64,000 nucleotides of DNA from Litoditis marina (GCA_964036275.1 OZ038433.1:42193336-42257335), one strand, 5' to 3'; shown: positions 11,129 to 22,121, counted from the stretch's first letter. The notes: generated from the sequence alone by a model not told the origin. Numbers and translations: made by a program.

Positions 11129-12189
11129 CTTCTGACGTCAATAGGTTTGCCAATAGTATCTGTTTCTTCTCGTAGGATCGTAGGCTGGCGACAATTAGGC
11201 TAAATAGATAGAGTAGATATGCGAAGTGCTGTATTAAGAACTGCATTTATGAATCTCAGTTCATAATATTTTGTACCTCAGGAAAAATATAAACATCAAG
11301 TTATATTGCTTACTCAAGCTTAACAACGCAGCTCAATATATATCAGTTTAATCGTCGCCAGTTAGTTTATTTTGTCGTTTATTTTTTGGTTATTTTCTTG
11401 GATCAATGAACTGTCGAGCAGGCTCTGGTTGACTTTTTAGGCGCAAGGAACGAAGGAACCTCAATGTTCTGTCGATTTATTATGCATAAAGCGAAATAAC
11501 TGTGTGGTTTCACAAGAAAACCTTCAAAAAACGCTAGAAAGTCAACCGCAACCTGGTTTTTCTTACCAAATTATCGATTCGGTTCAATAGAAAGTTCTAT
11601 CTGTAGTAGGCTAACTACATTGTACCTCTACGTGATTGCTATCATATTCGTTTCTCTATGTGTGCACACTTTGGAGAGTTTTTGACACTTCTTAGATTTC
11701 AAATTTCATTCTTTGAAGTGAACTTCGTGTTGTTTTCCTGGTAATGCTTCTCATTCGCTGTTTATGTGTTATCTAACGAAGGACTGAAATGTTTCTACAT
11801 TCAATAATGATTTGGCATTCGATGTCAATAGTCTAACATCACCTATGTATTCGAAATCGTTCATATAGTTGTCTTTTTTGAGTATCATATCTTTATTTTC
11901 GAACATCAGTATCATTATTCACTATTTCCGAACAAAGTGTGTTGTTTTCATTTTATAACGTATTTTCTGAATGTTTCCTACTATGTTTGTTGTTTGTTAT
12001 CATTCTTATTGTAATTTTGTTATGTTTTGGGATTTGTACAGTAATTAGTGTGGTTTGTGATATTAATAATTATGTATTGTGATAAATTACGTATTGTTTT
12101 ATATGAATGAATAAATGTGTTTATTATTACTATTGTTTTTGTTTATTGTGAGGTTTCAATATTGGGAAGGAGCAAAAATCGTGAACGAG
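11129..12189. other. Low-copy AT-rich region
   Basis: No convincing exon is visible. An imperfect foldback lies at 11419-11556. An AATAAA word on + (about 12112) and TTTATT just after it could be polyadenylation signals for either strand, but no gene end can be tied to them. Confidence 0.45.
11419..11556. mobile_element. Imperfect foldback, possible MITE relic
   Basis: Segments 11419-11443 and 11532-11556 are inverted relatives sharing the core GGTTGACTTT, with several mismatches. The 88-bp interior is unremarkable and no target-site duplication is evident. Confidence 0.35.
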
Positions 12190-12195
12190 CGTTTT

Positions 12196-12312
12196 GTCAC
12201 GGCCCCATCCGCCTAGTGACATTGTCGGGCAGACTCGCGAGACGGAACTCACAATGTCGTTGCCGTCTCGCGAGTCTGCCCGACAATGTCACTAGGCGGA
12301 TGGGGCCGTGAC
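12196..12312. mobile_element. Foldback MITE with 50-bp perfect inverted repeats
   Basis: Arms 12196-12245 and 12263-12312 are perfect inverted complements of 50 bp around a 17-nt loop. The termini are GTCACGGCC and GGCCGTGAC, shared with 8793-8839. The flanks carry CGTTTT directly repeated at 12190-12195 and 12314-12319, which fits a 6-bp target-site duplication. The loop repeats part of the arm (CACAATGTCG), suggesting internal rearrangement. Perfect arms imply recent insertion. An ORF across it is a consequence of the palindrome. Confidence 0.8.
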
Positions 12313-12450
12313 ACGTTTTGCTCATAGTATGTTTCCATCCCTAACTATATTTTTTTACCACACGCTTCACTTCCGTAATAAATGCATTCATTCAGACATG
12401 ATAGCAAGAGAGACGAGTATGACTCATTGATGCAACGCAATATACAGTGC

Positions 12451-12872
12451 TTAATAATAATAAGAATATGTAGTAAACTTTGCATCGTAGCCTAATTCGA
12501 AAGATTCTCCGGGCATCCGGGCATGTCCAATAGTTCGGCGTTTGGCTCTCGTGTTTTCTGTTTGCAAAGCTTCCTTAACTATTTCGTTCTTCATTGTCTG
12601 TTTTAGCATCTGTCGCCTATCTTCTTCCACCACAATTTGTGTCACATTTTGATTTCTAGTCCCCGTCGCATTGGTGACTTCTGAACATTCACTCTTCATC
12701 CTTTGCATAACGATGGATGATCTTTGAAACGTTTCCAAAAATCTTCTCGAGATAGATCTAGCTCGTGAATTTTGACTCTAGCGTGCTTGTTTTGGTGATG
12801 AGACAACTTCCTCTGTCTGGATGATAGAAAACTGTCGCAAATGGTGCAGTAAGAACTAGAGAGCGCACTCAT
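12451..12872 (-). CDS. C2H2 zinc-finger small protein
   Basis: On the minus strand an ATG at 12872 opens a 58-codon frame (stop 12696-12698). It holds a textbook C2H2 finger at residues 9-30: C9-x2-C12-x3-L16-x8-H25-x4-H30. The run ...RKLSHHQNKHAR also recalls U1-C/matrin-type fingers. A second frame continues to TAA at 12451 with a charged, helical-looking segment (residues such as EEDRRQMLKQTMKNEIVKEA). The frames are reconciled by a 50-nt intron, 12730-12681, that begins GTTTC and ends TTCAG, giving 123 codons; a frameshift is the alternative. A possible trans-splice acceptor (GTGTACAG) lies a few bases before the ATG. Such fingers bind nucleic acid; the target is unknown. The finger is seen directly; the intron is inferred. 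Confidence 0.5.
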
Positions 12873-14742
12873 TGTCGACTGTACACCACAAAACTCGACA
12901 GTAAGCTAATTCAAAAGTCATTGTTTTCGCTATTGTACCTCTGCTCACTCTATCGTACCGCTGTCTCATTCGCCATCGGGGACGATTTCATCGTGCTCAA
13001 GTCATCGTTTATCGTTTTCGGGGGTTGACTTCTCATGGTTATGCCTCAGTTTGGACTGAGAGTGACTAGATTCGTTGACACTGACCATAAAGTGAATATT
13101 TTTTATCAGTTTTCCCAAGTTCGTGAGCTGTGCTTTTATTATTTTCACTCCCAGTTCAGCGTTTCGTACGCTGTTGTTGTTCAAATAACTGCGAATCGGG
13201 GTATTGTGTTTCCTTTCTCAACTACTGAAACTGCTGAGAATTGCATACCAACACATTAAAGGGTTCATTACGAATAGCGTCTTGGAATGTTTGACGGTCT
13301 ACTGTGGAAGGTTATTACTTAGTAAGAACCGATTATACTCATTCAGTGGAAAAATACAGTATATACACGTATTTCTCTTAATTATCACAATTTCAGTATA
13401 GACGGCTAGATAGATGACAGCAAATTCAGTTATTGCCAGTCAGAAATGTAAGCGCTAATTATCCAGAGTTTGTCTCTATGGAACCCACCGTAACCCAGAA
13501 AATCAATATTTGAACGTTTTGATCCAACCTTCATAATTAGTAGCAATCGAAATGACCACCTCAATTTTATACATTTAATTCGAAGAAGAAACACCTCTAC
13601 TTGTTCGCTTAAAAAAAGAAGCAAAAACATTATTTCCTGTAAACCACGGAAGCCGGATTATAGGCAGTGAATGCTTTTTTCACGTTATCTTACTTCCAGT
13701 CCTCTTGAATAACTGTTAGAAAACTGAATACATGTCCCTCAAACTCTATTTCACTCACTAAAAAAACGGCGCTAACCACGAATCGAAAATCGTAATTTGA
13801 CGTTATGATATGAGATTCTTATCTTTAGAGTTTACATTGCCTAAAACTCATTACCATGAAATACATTTAATTTGGGTATAACACATGTTAATTGGTTTGG
13901 TTAAAGGAACGGTAAAGATGTTTTCTCGTGCAAATCACAAAAACATGATTGGAAGCGGTCATTGAGCGTTTTTTTTTCACTTCAACTCACTTTCTGAACG
14001 TTTTTCCGGCTGTCAAAAAACTGAACATGAGTCCGTGAACAAACGATGAAGACGCTAATAAAAGAGGCTTTGGGTTACGGTGTACACCGTCTTTCATTGG
14101 CTGCAAACGAAAAATGACGGTCTATTTGACTCGGCCTTGTCTGAGAAGAACCCCTTTGAATTACAATCAGTGACTGTTGTGAAATGCACGAACTTCAAGT
14201 AAACCGTCTGATTCTCGAGACCTTGGTGAAACACACAAAATTCTGTTTACCTTATTTTCACAAAGGCAAAGATAATTATGTTGAAATATAAAAAAAGCGA
14301 TCGATAGTTGTTGAAATGAGTTTAATCTACAAAATTTGCGCAAGTATTACTGTCTATGGTTGCTTCAATCCAATCACGCTCGTAAAAAGGCAAATCACTC
14401 CGCGCTGATAATATCTTCATCGTGGACTGGTATTTTATTGGCATGCCGCACTGTGTTGTTGGCTAATTCGAGAAATGTATGCCAATGGAATGGTTGGATA
14501 TTCCTGATGATAATTCATATTTATGCTGCTATGTGCTATGTGTGATCACATTGTGAAATGGAAATATGTCGATGCAGAAAGGGTGAGCAATTTTCGGAGG
14601 TAGAGTGAAAAAATCGTGAAGTTTCGTATCGCGGCAGGAAGGGTTTGTAATTTCCAGGGGGGGGGGGGGTCTTTTGGGGTAGGGTATGGATGAACGATCA
14701 AGTCGTTTTTTTTTCGTGGCCGATCTATTTGTGAAAGTACCA
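12873..14742. other. Low-copy region between gene and array
   Basis: No reliable gene is found. Short frames on both strands (for example minus 13002-13184, minus 13430-13630, plus 14336-14545) lack domains. Segments near 13665-13745 and 13965-14040 look like diverged direct repeats (TTTTTTCAC ... AAAACTGAA order). A 12-nt G run sits near 14659-14670. Confidence 0.45.
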
Positions 14743-14781
14743 GGGGGGTGAAAAATAGGGGTGGGTGGAAAAAAGGGGGGG
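14743..14781 (+). other. G-rich tract, potential quadruplex
   Basis: Four G runs of 6, 4, 3 and 7 lie within 39 bases, 12 bp before the first array unit. Loops are 9, 1 and 9 nt, so a quadruplex would be of the long-loop kind. It marks the unique side of the array boundary. Confidence 0.5.
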
Positions 14782-15250
14782 ACATATACTACTCACTAAG
14801 AATGTGTACAAAAGTAAAAACACGTGTGTCACGTGTCTCACGTGAGCAGAAAACAGGTCTTCTCTAAAAGAAACGTTGTAGTTTGCTCCACATCGGCAAC
14901 AAAAGGGATGTTCATGCATGTTTAGTAGGTGTGGACCCGTGAAAATGCACGTTTTCCTACGTGAGTCACGTGAAACAAAAGTCGAACTTTTTCCCCCATA
15001 CACCTCAATTTAAGTTACACATCATAGAAAATACTTTTAGAAAAGCTATTCGTACATTTTCCGATAGTTTTTCCAAATTCTCATCGAGTTTCGTGCCAGA
15101 GAACGAAATTGAAATTTGCTCCACATCTGAGGGCTACAATTGAGAATTGAGAGCTAAATCATTTATCTCATCTATGAAAAACCTAACATTTCCATATACA
15201 ACAGTGAACCGCGCGCTCTTGCCCCCGAAACAAGCATTCCGGCTCGGAGG

Positions 15251-15315
15251 TGTCCGGTGGCCTAGTGGATAGTGCTGCCGCCTCCCGTGCCGGAGGGGGG
15301 AGGTTCAAGATTTTT
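15251..15315 (+). ncRNA. tRNA-like pol III segment, short form (unit 1)
   Basis: It contains TGGCCTAGTGG at 15258-15268, an exact match to the pol III A-box pattern, and a GGTTCAA B-box start at 15302, then TTTTT at 15311-15315. If folded like a tRNA, position 33 is T and the anticodon would be CCC. However, the acceptor and T stems do not close and the D and anticodon stems have mismatches, so it is a tRNA-derived relic or SINE-like head and not a working tRNA. This form lacks 9 nt that would complete the B box. Confidence 0.5.
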
Positions 15316-15778
15316 GCCATTTGCAATCGGGAAATTTTCTCCGAATTAGCTTCTTTTCCTGCCGTGTGCATACAAAATGACGTGCCGATCGCGGAAATCT
15401 TGTCATTTTTGTGTTTCGACCCTCCAAAGCTGAGATATGAGCGAAAAACCGCGATTCTACAGGGCTATAGCTGGGGATGGGGAAAAGTTGGTGACTTGTA
15501 CAGCGGTTGACTCACAGAAAACTGTATTCTCGACTGGTAGATCAAGAGATTGCGAGATATAATTAACAATTGTTCGAATTATGGGCGAGGAAAGACCGTT
15601 AGAACTGCTATTTTCGCGCGTTTTGTCCGAATTCACGTGGAAACCACGTGACCTTGTGACTGAGAAATTTAGCAACTTAGTGGCTGGGAAAGTTATGAAA
15701 TTGTTTATTTATGTTTTATGTGTCCTAGTTGCGTAAATCTGCCTCCAGCATGTCCCTAGTAGACCCCCCAATTCTTTC

Positions 15779-15897
15779 GCTTACGACCATACCACGTTGA
15801 AAATACGCCATCCCGTCCGATCTGGCAAGTCAAGCAACGTTGGGCCCGGTTAGTACTTGGATCGGAGACGGCTTGGGAATCCCGGGTGCCGTAAGCT
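15779..15897 (+). rRNA. 5S rRNA (unit 1)
   Basis: A 119-nt gene begins GCTTACGACC and ends GCCGTAAGCT, so the ends pair as the 5S terminal helix. The internal pol III control region is recognisable (GGTTAGTACTTGGATCGGAG). A run of T follows directly as terminator. The sequence closely resembles nematode 5S with about a dozen differences from the Caenorhabditis version as I recall it. It is the RNA of the large ribosomal subunit central protuberance. Copy 1 of 9. Confidence 0.97.
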
Positions 15898-16058
15898 TTT
15901 TACATTTTTATTTAAAACTAGATCGAATTTCCTTAGTTTTAGCGCCCAAACAAACCAAATACTATCTGTTTTAGCGCTTAAAGGGGGCGTTTTGGCCAGC
16001 CGGCCAGACCAATATACGTACGTCTCATGAGCGTCCACCACTATCCTACCCTCTCGTT

Positions 16059-16152
16059 GGTTTAATTACCCAAGTTTGAGGTACTTTCTCGTTCTGACCC
16101 AATGAAAGTTGTGGTTAAGACAAATTTTGGAACGCCCTCCAGTAGGAGGGCA
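16059..16152 (+). ncRNA. SL1 spliced-leader RNA (unit 1)
   Basis: It starts with the 22-nt nematode SL1 exon (GGTTTAATTACCC...GTTTGAG, 16059-16080), immediately followed by a GT donor. Then come TCTGACCCAATG, an Sm-like site AATTTTGG (16123-16130) and a 3' stem-loop GCCCTCC-AGTA-GGAGGGC (16134-16151). SL1 RNA donates its exon to the 5' ends of many nematode mRNAs in trans-splicing and is transcribed by an snRNA-type pol II promoter. It lies 161 bp after the 5S 3' end on the same strand. The 3' end is estimated from the stem. Confidence 0.95.
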
Positions 16153-16177
16153 CTAAGAATGTGTACAAAAGTAAAAA

Positions 16178-16201
16178 CACGTGTGTCACGTGTCTCACGT
16201 G
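16178..16201. promoter_or_regulatory. Triple CACGTG E-box cluster (unit 2 example)
   Basis: Three CACGTG hexamers are spaced exactly 9 bp apart (16178, 16187, 16196), about 25 bp after the SL1 3' end of the preceding unit. The same cluster recurs in all ten units, for example 14821-14844 in unit 1. CACGTG is the binding core of bHLH factors such as Myc/Max and USF types. Function here is inferred from density alone. Confidence 0.5.
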
Positions 16202-16305
16202 AGCAGAAAACAGGTGTTCTCTAAAAGAAACGTTGTAGTTTGCTCCACATCGGCAACAAAAGGGATGTTCATGCATGTTTAGTCCCGTGAAAATGCACGT
16301 TTTCC

Positions 16306-16320
16306 CACGTGAGTCACGTG
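16306..16320. promoter_or_regulatory. Double CACGTG E-box (unit 2 example)
   Basis: Two CACGTG hexamers lie at 16306 and 16315, again 9 bp apart. The pair is present in units 2-10; in unit 1 the first hexamer is changed to TACGTG. Confidence 0.45.
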
Positions 16321-16598
16321 AAACAAAAGTCGAACTTTTTCCCCCATACACCTCAATTTAAGTTACACATCATAGAAAATACTTTTACAAAAGCTATTCG
16401 TACATTTTCCGATAGTTTTTCCAAATTCTCATCGAGTTTCGTGCCAGAGAACGAAATTGAAATTTGCTCCACATCTGAGGGCTACAATTGAGAATTGAGA
16501 GCTAAATCATTTATCTCATCTATGAAAAACCTAACATTTCCATATACAACAGTGAACCGCGCGCTCTTGCCCCCGAAACAAGCATTCCGGCTCGGAGG

Positions 16599-16672
16599 TG
16601 TCCGGTGGCCTAGTGGATAGTGCTGCCGCCTCCCGTGCCGGAGGGGGGAGGTTCAAATACCTGTAGATTTTT
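16599..16672 (+). ncRNA. tRNA-like pol III segment, long form (unit 2)
   Basis: Same A box as unit 1, but with the longer GGTTCAAATACC B-box region and T5 at 16668-16672, giving a 74-nt potential transcript. Confidence 0.5.
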
Positions 16673-16990
16673 GCCATTTGCAATCGGGAAATTTTCTCCG
16701 AATTAGCTTCTTTTCCTGCCGTGTGCATACAAAATGACGTGCCGATCGCGGAAATCTTGTCATTTTTGTGTTTCGACCCTCCAAAGCTGAGATATGAGCG
16801 AAAAACCGCGATTCTACAGGGCTATAGCTGGGGATGGGGAAAAGTTGGTGACTTGTACAGCGGTTGACTCACAGAAAACTGTATTCTCGACTGGTAGATC
16901 AAGAGATTGCGAGATATAATTAACAATTGTTCGAATTATGGGCGAGGAAAGACCGTTAGAACTGCTATTTTCGCGCGTTTTGTCCGAATT

Positions 16991-17007
16991 CACGTGGAAA
17001 CCACGTG
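16991..17007. promoter_or_regulatory. E-box pair upstream of 5S (unit 2 example)
   Basis: CACGTG occurs at 16991 and 17002, 11 bp apart, about 130 bp upstream of the 5S start. The pair is conserved in all nine 5S-bearing units. Confidence 0.45.
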
Positions 17008-17135
17008 ACCTTGTGACTGAGAAATTTAGCAACTTAGTGGCTGGGAAAGTTATGAAATTGTTTATTTATGTTTTATGTGTCCTAGTTGCGTAAATCTGCC
17101 TCCAGCATGTTCCTAGTAGACCCCCCAATGCTTTC

Positions 17136-17254
17136 GCTTACGACCATACCACGTTGAAAATACGCCATCCCGTCCGATCTGGCAAGTCAAGCAACGTTGG
17201 GCCCGGTTAGTACTTGGATCGGAGACGGCTTGGGAATCCCGGGTGCCGTAAGCT
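17136..17254 (+). rRNA. 5S rRNA (unit 2)
   Basis: Same 119-nt sequence as unit 1 by eye, followed by a T run. The SL1 gene starts 280 bp after its first base. Confidence 0.97.
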
Positions 17255-17415
17255 TTTTACATTTTTATTTAAAACTAGATCGAATTTCCTTAGTTTTAGC
17301 GCCCAAACAAACCAAATACTATCTGTTTTAGCGCTTAAAGGGGGCGTTTTGGCCAGCCGGCCAGACCAATATACGTACGTCTCATGAGCGTCCACCACTA
17401 TCCTACCCTCTCGTT

Positions 17416-17509
17416 GGTTTAATTACCCAAGTTTGAGGTACTTTCTCGTTCTGACCCAATGAAAGTTGTGGTTAAGACAAATTTTGGAACGCCCTCCAGT
17501 AGGAGGGCA
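17416..17509 (+). ncRNA. SL1 spliced-leader RNA (unit 2)
   Basis: Same 94-nt layout: SL1 exon, GT donor, Sm-like site and 3' stem-loop. Confidence 0.95.
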
Positions 17510-17964
17510 CTAAGAATGTGTACAAAAGTAAAAACACGTGTGTCACGTGTCTCACGTGAGCAGAAAACAGGTGTTCTCTAAAAGAAACGTTGTAGTTTGC
17601 TCCACATCGGCAACAAAAGGGATGTTCATGCATGTTTAGTAGGTGTGGACCCGTGAAAATGCACGTTTTCCCACGTGAGTCACGTGAAACAAAAGTCGAA
17701 CTTTTCCCCCCATACACCTCAATTTAAGTTACACATCATAGAAAATACTTTTACAAAAGCTATTCGTACATTTTCCGATAGTTTTTCCAAATTCTCATCG
17801 AGTTTCGTGCCAGAGAACGAAATTGAAATTTGCTCCACATCTGAGGGCTACAATTGAGAATTGAGAGCTAAATCATTTATCTCATCTATGAAAAACCTAA
17901 CATTTCCATATACAACAGTGAACCGCGCGCTCTTGCCCCCGAAACAAGCATTCCGGCTCGGAGG

Positions 17965-18038
17965 TGTCCGGTGGCCTAGTGGATAGTGCTGCCGCCTCCC
18001 GTGCCGGAGGGGGGAGGTTCAAATACCTGTAGATTTTT
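17965..18038 (+). ncRNA. tRNA-like segment, long form (unit 3)
   Basis: Matches the unit 2 copy: A box, complete B-box region and T5 end. Confidence 0.5.
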
Positions 18039-18501
18039 GCCATTTGCAATCGGGAAATTTTCTCCGAATTAGCTTCTTTTCCTGCCGTGTGCATACAAAA
18101 TGACGTGCCGATCGCGGAAATCTTGTCATTTTTGTGTTTCGACCCTCCAAAGCTGAGATATGAGCGAAAAACCGCGATTCTACAGGGCTATAGCTGGGGA
18201 TGGGGAAAAGTTGGTGACTTGTACAGCGGTTGACTCACAGAAAACTGTATTCTCGACTGGTAGATCAAGAGATTGCGAGATATAATTAACAATTGTTCGA
18301 ATTATGGGCGAGGAAAGACCGTTAGAACTGCTATTTTCGCGCGTTTTGTCCGAATTCACGTGGAAACCACGTGACCTTGTGACTGAGAAATTTAGCAAAT
18401 TAGTGGCTGGGAAAGTTATGAAATTGTTTATTTATGTTTTATGTGTCCTAGTTGCGTAAATCTGCCTCCAGCATGTCCCTAGTAGACCCCCCAATGCTTT
18501 C

Positions 18502-18620
18502 GCTTACGACCATACCACGTTGAAAATACGCCATCCCGTCCGATCTGGCAAGTCAAGCAACGTTGGGCCCGGTTAGTACTTGGATCGGAGACGGCTTGGG
18601 AATCCCGGGTGCCGTAAGCT
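18502..18620 (+). rRNA. 5S rRNA (unit 3)
   Basis: 119-nt copy with intact terminal helix, internal control region and T-run terminator. Confidence 0.97.
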
Positions 18621-18781
18621 TTTTACATTTTTATTTAAAACTAGATCGAATTTCCTTAGTTTTAGCGCCCAAACAAACCAAATACTATCTGTTTTAGCGC
18701 TTAAAGGGGGCGTTTTGGCCAGCCGGCCAGACCAATATACGTACGTCTCATGAGCGTCCACCACTATCCTACCCTCTCGTT

Positions 18782-18875
18782 GGTTTAATTACCCAAGTTT
18801 GAGGTACTTTCTCGTTCTGACCCAATGAAAGTTGTGGTTAAGACAAATTTTGGAACGCCCTCCAGTAGGAGGGCA
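18782..18875 (+). ncRNA. SL1 spliced-leader RNA (unit 3)
   Basis: All four landmarks intact (exon, donor, Sm-like site, stem-loop). Confidence 0.95.
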
Positions 18876-19330
18876 CTAAGAATGTGTACAAAAGTAAAAA
18901 CACGTGTGTCACGTGTCTCACGTGAGCAGAAAACAGGTGTTCTCTAAAAGAAACGTTGTAGTTTGCTCCACATCGGCAACAAAAGGGATGTTCATGCATG
19001 TTTAGTAGGTGTGGACCCGTGAAAATGCACGTTTTCCCACGTGAGTCACGTGAAACAAAAGTCGAACTTTTCCCCCCATACACCTCAATTTAAGTTACAC
19101 ATCATAGAAAATACTTTTACAAAAGCTATTCGTACATTTTCCGATAGTTTTTCCAAATTCTCATCGAGTTTCGTGCCAGAGAACGAAATTGAAATTTGCT
19201 CCACATCTGAGGGCTACAATTGAGAATTGAGAGCTAAATCATTTATCTCATCTATGAAAAACCTAACATTTCCATATACAACAGTGAACCGCGCGCTCTT
19301 GCCCCCGAAACAAGCATTCCGGCTCGGAGG

Positions 19331-19404
19331 TGTCCGGTGGCCTAGTGGATAGTGCTGCCGCCTCCCGTGCCGGAGGGGGGAGGTTCAAATACCTGTAGAT
19401 TTTT
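19331..19404 (+). ncRNA. tRNA-like segment, long form (unit 4)
   Basis: Long form; A box, B-box region and T5 intact. Confidence 0.5.
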
Positions 19405-19867
19405 GCCATTTGCAATCGGGAAATTTTCTCCGAATTAGCTTCTTTTCCTGCCGTGTGCATACAAAATGACGTGCCGATCGCGGAAATCTTGTCATTTTTG
19501 TGTTTCGACCCTCCAAAGCTGAGATATGAGCGAAAAACCGCGATTCTACAGGGCTATAGCTGGGGATGGGGAAAAGTTGGTGACTTGTACAGCGGTTGAC
19601 TCACAGAAAACTGTATTCTCGACTGGTAGATCAAGAGATTGCGAGATATAATTAACAATTGTTCGAATTATGGGCGAGGAAAGACCGTTAGAACTGCTAT
19701 TTTCGCGCGTTTTGTCCGAATTCACGTGGAAACCACGTGACCTTGTGACTGAGAAATTTAGCAAATTAGTGGCTGGGAAAGTTATGAAATTGTTTATTTA
19801 TGTTTTATGTGTCCTAGTTGCGTAAATCTGCCTCCAGCATGTCCCTAGTAGACCCCCCAATGCTTTC

Positions 19868-19986
19868 GCTTACGACCATACCACGTTGAAAATACGCCAT
19901 CCCGTCCGATCTGGCAAGTCAAGCAACGTTGGGCCCGGTTAGTACTTGGATCGGAGACGGCTTGGGAATCCCGGGTGCCGTAAGCT
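19868..19986 (+). rRNA. 5S rRNA (unit 4)
   Basis: 119-nt copy, no change seen from unit 1. Confidence 0.97.
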
Positions 19987-20147
19987 TTTTACATTTTTAT
20001 TTAAAACTAGATCGAATTTCCTTAGTTTTAGCGCCCAAACAAACCAAATACTATCTGTTTTAGCGCTTAAAGGGGGCGTTTTGGCCAGCCGGCCAGACCA
20101 ATATACGTACGTCTCATGAGCGTCCACCACTATCCTACCCTCTCGTT

Positions 20148-20241
20148 GGTTTAATTACCCAAGTTTGAGGTACTTTCTCGTTCTGACCCAATGAAAGTTG
20201 TGGTTAAGACAAATTTTGGAACGCCCTCCAGTAGGAGGGCA
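20148..20241 (+). ncRNA. SL1 spliced-leader RNA (unit 4)
   Basis: All four landmarks intact. Confidence 0.95.
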
Positions 20242-20696
20242 CTAAGAATGTGTACAAAAGTAAAAACACGTGTGTCACGTGTCTCACGTGAGCAGAAAAC
20301 AGGTGTTCTCTAAAAGAAACGTTGTAGTTTGCTCCACATCGGCAACAAAAGGGATGTTCATGCATGTTTAGTAGGTGTGGACCCGTGAAAATGCACGTTT
20401 TCCCACGTGAGTCACGTGAAACAAAAGTCGAACTTTTTCCCCCATACACCTCAATTTAAGTTACACATCATAGAAAATACTTTTACAAAAGCTATTCGTA
20501 CATTTTCCGATAGTTTTTCCAAATTCTCATCGAGTTTCGTGCCAGAGAACGAAATTGAAATTTGCTCCACATCTGAGGGCTACAATTGAGAATTGAGAGC
20601 TAAATCATTTATCTCATCTATGAAAAACCTAACATTTCCATATACAACAGTGAACCGCGCGCTCTTGCCCCCGAAACAAGCATTCCTGCTCGGAGG

Positions 20697-20761
20697 TGTC
20701 CGGTGGCCTAGTGGATAGTGCTGCCGCCTCCCGTGCCGGAGGGGGGAGGTTCAAGATTTTT
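20697..20761 (+). ncRNA. tRNA-like segment, short form (unit 5)
   Basis: Short form missing 9 nt in the B-box region. The flank just upstream has a private G to T change (CCTGCTC for CCGGCTC). Confidence 0.48.
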
Positions 20762-21224
20762 GCCATTTGCAATCGGGAAATTTTCTCCGAATTAGCTTCT
20801 TTTCCTGCCGTGTGCATACAAAATGACGTGCCGATCGCGGAAATCTTGTCATTTTTGTGTTTCGACCCTCCAAAGCTGAGATATGAGCGAAAAACCGCGA
20901 TTCTACAGGGCTATAGCTGGGGATGGGGAAAAGTTGGTGACTTGTACAGCGGTTGACTCACAGAAAACTGTATTCTCGACTGGTAGATCAAGAGATTGCG
21001 AGATATAATTAACAATTGTTCGAATTATGGGCGAGGAAAGACCGTTAGAACTGCTATTTTCGCGCGTTTTGTCCGAATTCACGTGGAAACCACGTGACCT
21101 TGTGACTGAGAAATTTAGCAAATTAGTGGCTGGGAAAGTTATGAAATTGTTTATTTATGTTTTATGTGTCCTAGTTGCGTAAATCTGCCTCCAGCATGTC
21201 CCTAGTAGACCCCCCAATGCTTTC

Positions 21225-21343
21225 GCTTACGACCATACCACGTTGAAAATACGCCATCCCGTCCGATCTGGCAAGTCAAGCAACGTTGGGCCCGGTTAGT
21301 ACTTGGATCGGAGACGGCTTGGGAATCCCGGGTGCCGTAAGCT
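21225..21343 (+). rRNA. 5S rRNA (unit 5)
   Basis: 119-nt copy, no change seen from unit 1. Confidence 0.97.
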
Positions 21344-21504
21344 TTTTACATTTTTATTTAAAACTAGATCGAATTTCCTTAGTTTTAGCGCCCAAACAAA
21401 CCAAATACTATCTGTTTTAGCGCTTAAAGGGGGCGTTTTGGCCAGCCGGCCAGACCAATATACGTACGTCTCATGAGCGTCCACCACTATCCTACCCTCT
21501 CGTT

Positions 21505-21598
21505 GGTTTAATTACCCAAGTTTGAGGTACTTTCTCGTTCTGACCCAATGAAAGTTGTGGTTAAGACAAATTTTGGAACGCCCTCCAGTAGGAGGGCA
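21505..21598 (+). ncRNA. SL1 spliced-leader RNA (unit 5)
   Basis: All four landmarks intact. Confidence 0.95.
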
Positions 21599-22056
21599 CT
21601 AAGAATGTGAACAAAAGTAAAAACACGTGTGTCACGTGTCTCACGTGAGCAGAAAACAGGTGTTCTCTAAAAGAAACGTTGTAGTTTGCTCCACATCGGC
21701 AACAAAAGGGATGTTCATGCATGTTTAGTAGGTGTGGACCCGTGAAAATGCACGTTTTCCCACGTGAGTCACGTGAAACAAAAGTCGAACTTTTTCCCCC
21801 ATACACCTCAATTTAAGTTACACATCATAGAAAATACTTTTACAAAAGCTATTCGTACATTTTCCGATAGTTTTTCCAAATTCTCATCATCGAGTTTCGT
21901 GCCAGAGAACGAAATTGAAATTTGCTCCACATCTGAGGGCTACAATTGAGAATTGAGAGCTAAATCATTTATCTCATCTATGAAAAACCTAACATTTCCA
22001 TATACAACAGTGAACCGCGCGCTCTTGCCCCCGAAACAAGCATTCCGGCTCGGAGG

Positions 22057-22121
22057 TGTCCGGTGGCCTAGTGGATAGTGCTGCCGCCTCCCGTGCCGGA
22101 GGGGGGAGGTTCAAGATTTTT
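22057..22121 (+). ncRNA. tRNA-like segment, short form (unit 6)
   Basis: Short form; its unit also carries the 3-bp ATC insertion at about 21886. Confidence 0.48.

Noticed and set aside
12117..12311. 64-codon ORF on plus
   Set aside because: Starts at GTG and mostly translates the arms of the foldback MITE.
15251..15315. Functional tRNA-Gly (CCC)
   Set aside because: A box and U33 fit, but the acceptor and T stems do not pair and the anticodon stem has G:G and C:C mismatches.
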